From Balanoglossus misakiensis (lineage: Eukaryota > Hemichordata), in contig CM082595.2 in the NCBI GenBank assembly GCA_040954595.2, positions 310,001-374,000 on the forward strand: 64,000 bases of DNA, read 5' to 3'. The first letter of the stretch is position 1, and every line of letters starts with the position of its first letter. Below, in pieces: positions 61,201-64,000 of this stretch. The position numbers and the translations under genes were made by a program. Under the pieces are notes generated by a model, which made no database searches, was not told the DNA's origin, and saw nothing but the letters and a program-made list of their open reading frames with translations.

Positions 61201-64000
61201 CACAGCATACTGTTGGTTACCGGGTTATTTTATGCAGTTCTTATATTTCAGAAGGGAGATGTATTGGCTCGAATATCTCGACACACACTTCTTTGATGGC
61301 AGAAAACACCATACACTGTCAATACCTCATTCACACCTGAATGATATTATCTTCATTGATATTCTGTAGCAGATACAACTGTAAGCTCATATCTTTTCTT
61401 ACTTCATACATAACCTGATAATAATCCATTTCTAAAGAACACAGATGGGACATCATGTCATGTCTTTCCGTTTGAATGGTAAATAACCCATTAAAAACAG
61501 GTAGCTTGCTGTGTATGAATGGAGAGTTTGAAATCAGCGATATGCACCAATTTCAGGACTAGTTATTTCCATCCATAAAATACACATGCCAGCTATTTTC
61601 CTTTTATTTCAAACTGCTGTAATGAGTTTTTTTTTCTCTCGTGGGTAATCAGTAGCACAATTCCATCTCCAATCAATGATCCATTACACCTCCATTTCTA
61701 TGACATCAGCAACACTACAAGGTGGCGTCAATCGCACAGGTTGTCGTGGTAACAATCACTTGTTGCCGTGGCAATGGAGTGATGTAAGCTTGCCTTTATG
61801 TGGTTGTGTTCGTTCCACCGAGGAACAAATGTCTGTTTTATATTCCAACCTTCTTCAAAGAAGGGCAAACAGGACACACGGCCAAATATGACATGTTCAC
61901 CTTCAACGTGTGTTTATCATTTCTGTGCATGTATTTATGACAAGGTGAAGCAATAAGGGCATCACTAGAAAACAAAACAGCAGCCATTAATGACTATTAC
62001 TACACCAACCATGTTTGCAATATAATTGAAAATTGATTTTTCACAAGATCAACAATATTTTCATCAAAAGAAACAGTTGTCATGACTTGAATATTTGTGT
62101 ATAAGGTGAATCAAAAATTATGAATATTAAATGACAAAATAATCAATATTGCTGTGTTTAATCTAATCAATTTTATTATTTCCCTTACAAATCAATAATA
62201 TTAATTCAAAAATATAGATTTTACACCAAAACATATATATACATAAAGAGGCTTTGAACCACACCATATGCACAAAGAAAAAAGTACATGTATTGGTCGT
62301 TAAAAGGTATGGTTGCCATGGTAATGATTATCATTATTATTATGTTAGTGCTGTTCTGTCAATAATAGTACAAAAGAAATGACAAGTCATTGACAGTTTA
62401 CATGGCTATTATGACTTTTGCAAACTTCAAAATTCATCTTTCAGGGAAACCCCAGAAACAGTAAAGCTCGCCAAAAGAAATTACTGCAATATTATTCACC
62501 ATAAAGACTTGGAAAAAGTAGGTCACTACACAGAGATCAAGACCTCTCTGACATTATAAATAATTTCTTTTTTGTCAAATCACTGGATAACACTGAAAAC
62601 GGAAGAAAAACTGCCAGGTAATCAAGATAAACGAGATAGAATACATGTGCGCCTTTCTTTAATCATGATCAAATTTAGAAACCGATTCCGGACAACACAG
62701 CAGGTTGAGTCTTTCATTTTGCAATTCATAAGCCATAATTGGAGAGACCCTTGGCAATACCAGATTTGTCCTATAATTAGAGTTGGCAATCACTTGGTCT
62801 AGAATGGACTGGCTCCTTTGAGTAACTGTAATGTTGCCTATAAATCATTTGCACGTCAATGCACTAACCTTGAGAATTAGGTCTGTTTCTTTTAATGCTG
62901 GATCTATTCAGGTAAATCTGGTTAAAATGAGAAAAGCTTCCCTGATCAAATGTATCTATACCGTGTTGTAAAAAGGCCATTTGTTATTTTATACCACAAT
63001 ACAGGAATGATGACAAATGATTCTAACACGTACAGAAAGACAGACATTTGCTTTCTCGCTTAATCTGTGTGAAAAATATGAGTGTGTGACATGAGTATGA
63101 AAGAGCAATTATGACATACAAGTGTCTATTTAAATCATTACAAACAACGGATATGGCAATGGTAGCAAACAAAACTCGGTACAATGTATCTTATATGAAT
63201 GCAGAAAACCTGAACTTGTTATGACAAACCATGACATTGGTTCCTGCAGTTTTTAAAACCTAATTTAGTTCAATTTGGCAGGTTTTTTGCTTTCCCTTGT
63301 GTGTAACGGCCGATCAAATGAGTGAACACTGATCCTGTCCAGACTGTTTGCACCAACTAGTATAATTCTATCACGCAAAAGACCATTCTCAAATATGCCT
63401 TTGCTCATGGATGTCTTACTGAGGACATTTTTTTTTTCTTAAGGACAGATTTTCTGTTCCTGTAAGGTGTCCTTAATTGATAAGGTTTCATTGCAATCTG
63501 AATAAAAGTATCGGTTGATATTTCTCAAGCATCACTGACGAGCTTTGGTATCATCCATCTCATCATTTGATCCTCAACAGGAAAGAGAAGTTCCTGGAGA
63601 TGACGGCATAGATTCCTGGTTTCTATGAATAGGTCTGAATACTTGGTATATGCGAGATTAAGATCTATGTTGTTCAGAGCGTATCTGTGTGAGTGTGCCG
63701 ATTTCTTTAGTTAAAACTGCTTCTAAATGTCACAGTAAATCACTCCAGGATAAGATGCTCTCAGGGCATTTCAAGATCCTTCTGATATATAAATGTCACT
63801 GCAACCAATTAGGCAAAGGAGATGCATGTCTTCAATTCTTTCTTCGTGGCTTTTTTCAAAAGGAGGAAATACTTTCAAACTAGATTGATATCTTTTTCTC
63901 TCTCATAACCACCGGTGTTACTGGACTAAAAATAAGTCTTGTCACTTCGCTGTGTGTGCCTTCGATTATTCACTCTTGGGAATAAATAGAGCAAAAACTT
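58201..64000. other. No exon recognised; probably CAMTA 5' intron
   Basis: Beyond the 58200 acceptor the CAMTA N-terminal exon (with the conserved RHRWNTNE-type lead-in) was searched for on the minus strand and not found, so this AT-rich 5.8 kb is most simply intron. Small open frames on the plus strand lack splice context and family likeness. A 9-bp perfect stem with 6-base loop is at 59849-59872 (TCTGATAAT/ATTATCAGA). No RNA gene was recognised. Confidence 0.45.

Overview
The window is nuclear DNA from a multicellular animal. Genes are split by short GT-AG introns, 5'/3' gene neighbours are unrelated in function, and the proteins (ATAD3, TTC36, a cytosolic sulfotransferase, CAMTA, a PLAC8-family protein) are animal orthologues that are clearly diverged from vertebrate ones. 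Abundant TACATGTA-like words, poly-C runs and small inverted-repeat elements suggest a marine invertebrate (lancelet, hemichordate/echinoderm or mollusc-type genome), but the sequence alone does not fix the species. There are no bacterial-type operons, ribosome binding sites or CRISPR arrays.

Layout. (1) 1-2.2 kb: 5' part of ATAD3 on the minus strand, running off the left edge after the Walker A exon. (2) 2.2-2.65 kb: GC-rich, CRE-containing bidirectional promoter. (3) 3.0-4.8 kb: a plus-strand leucine-rich-repeat gene ending in an apparent CaaX box. (4) 7.2-7.6 kb: an intronless PLAC8-family CDS. (5) 8.4-32.8 kb: a satellite array of roughly 275-280 monomers of 87 or 88 bp, built of four blocks (inverted 88-bp block A; 88-bp block B; long 87-bp block C containing a 100-N gap; second 88-bp block B'). 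(6) 33.3-35.9 kb: a complete seven-exon cytosolic sulfotransferase on the minus strand, whose intron 4 carries relics of the same satellite. (7) 37.7-39.0 kb: a complete three-exon TTC36 on the plus strand. (8) 43.3-58.2 kb: sixteen exons of CAMTA (calmodulin-binding transcription activator) on the minus strand, from within the CG-1 domain to the stop; its first exon(s) lie beyond the right side or are not recognisable. CAMTA introns hold a fold-back inverted repeat, a ~771-bp terminal-inverted-repeat element with a 5-bp target duplication, and a 1.8-kb GGAN minisatellite. (9) 58.2-64 kb: no exon recognised, probably CAMTA intron.

The genes do not form a pathway. What is unusual is the amount and organisation of repeated DNA within gene-rich sequence: the satellite starts right after one gene's polyadenylation signal and ends close to the polyadenylation signal of the next, has mixed orientation, subfamily blocks, hybrid monomers and a 13-monomer higher-order duplication. 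Exon coordinates below were derived by hand from splice sites, reading phase and family similarity; every internal phase was checked to be consistent.
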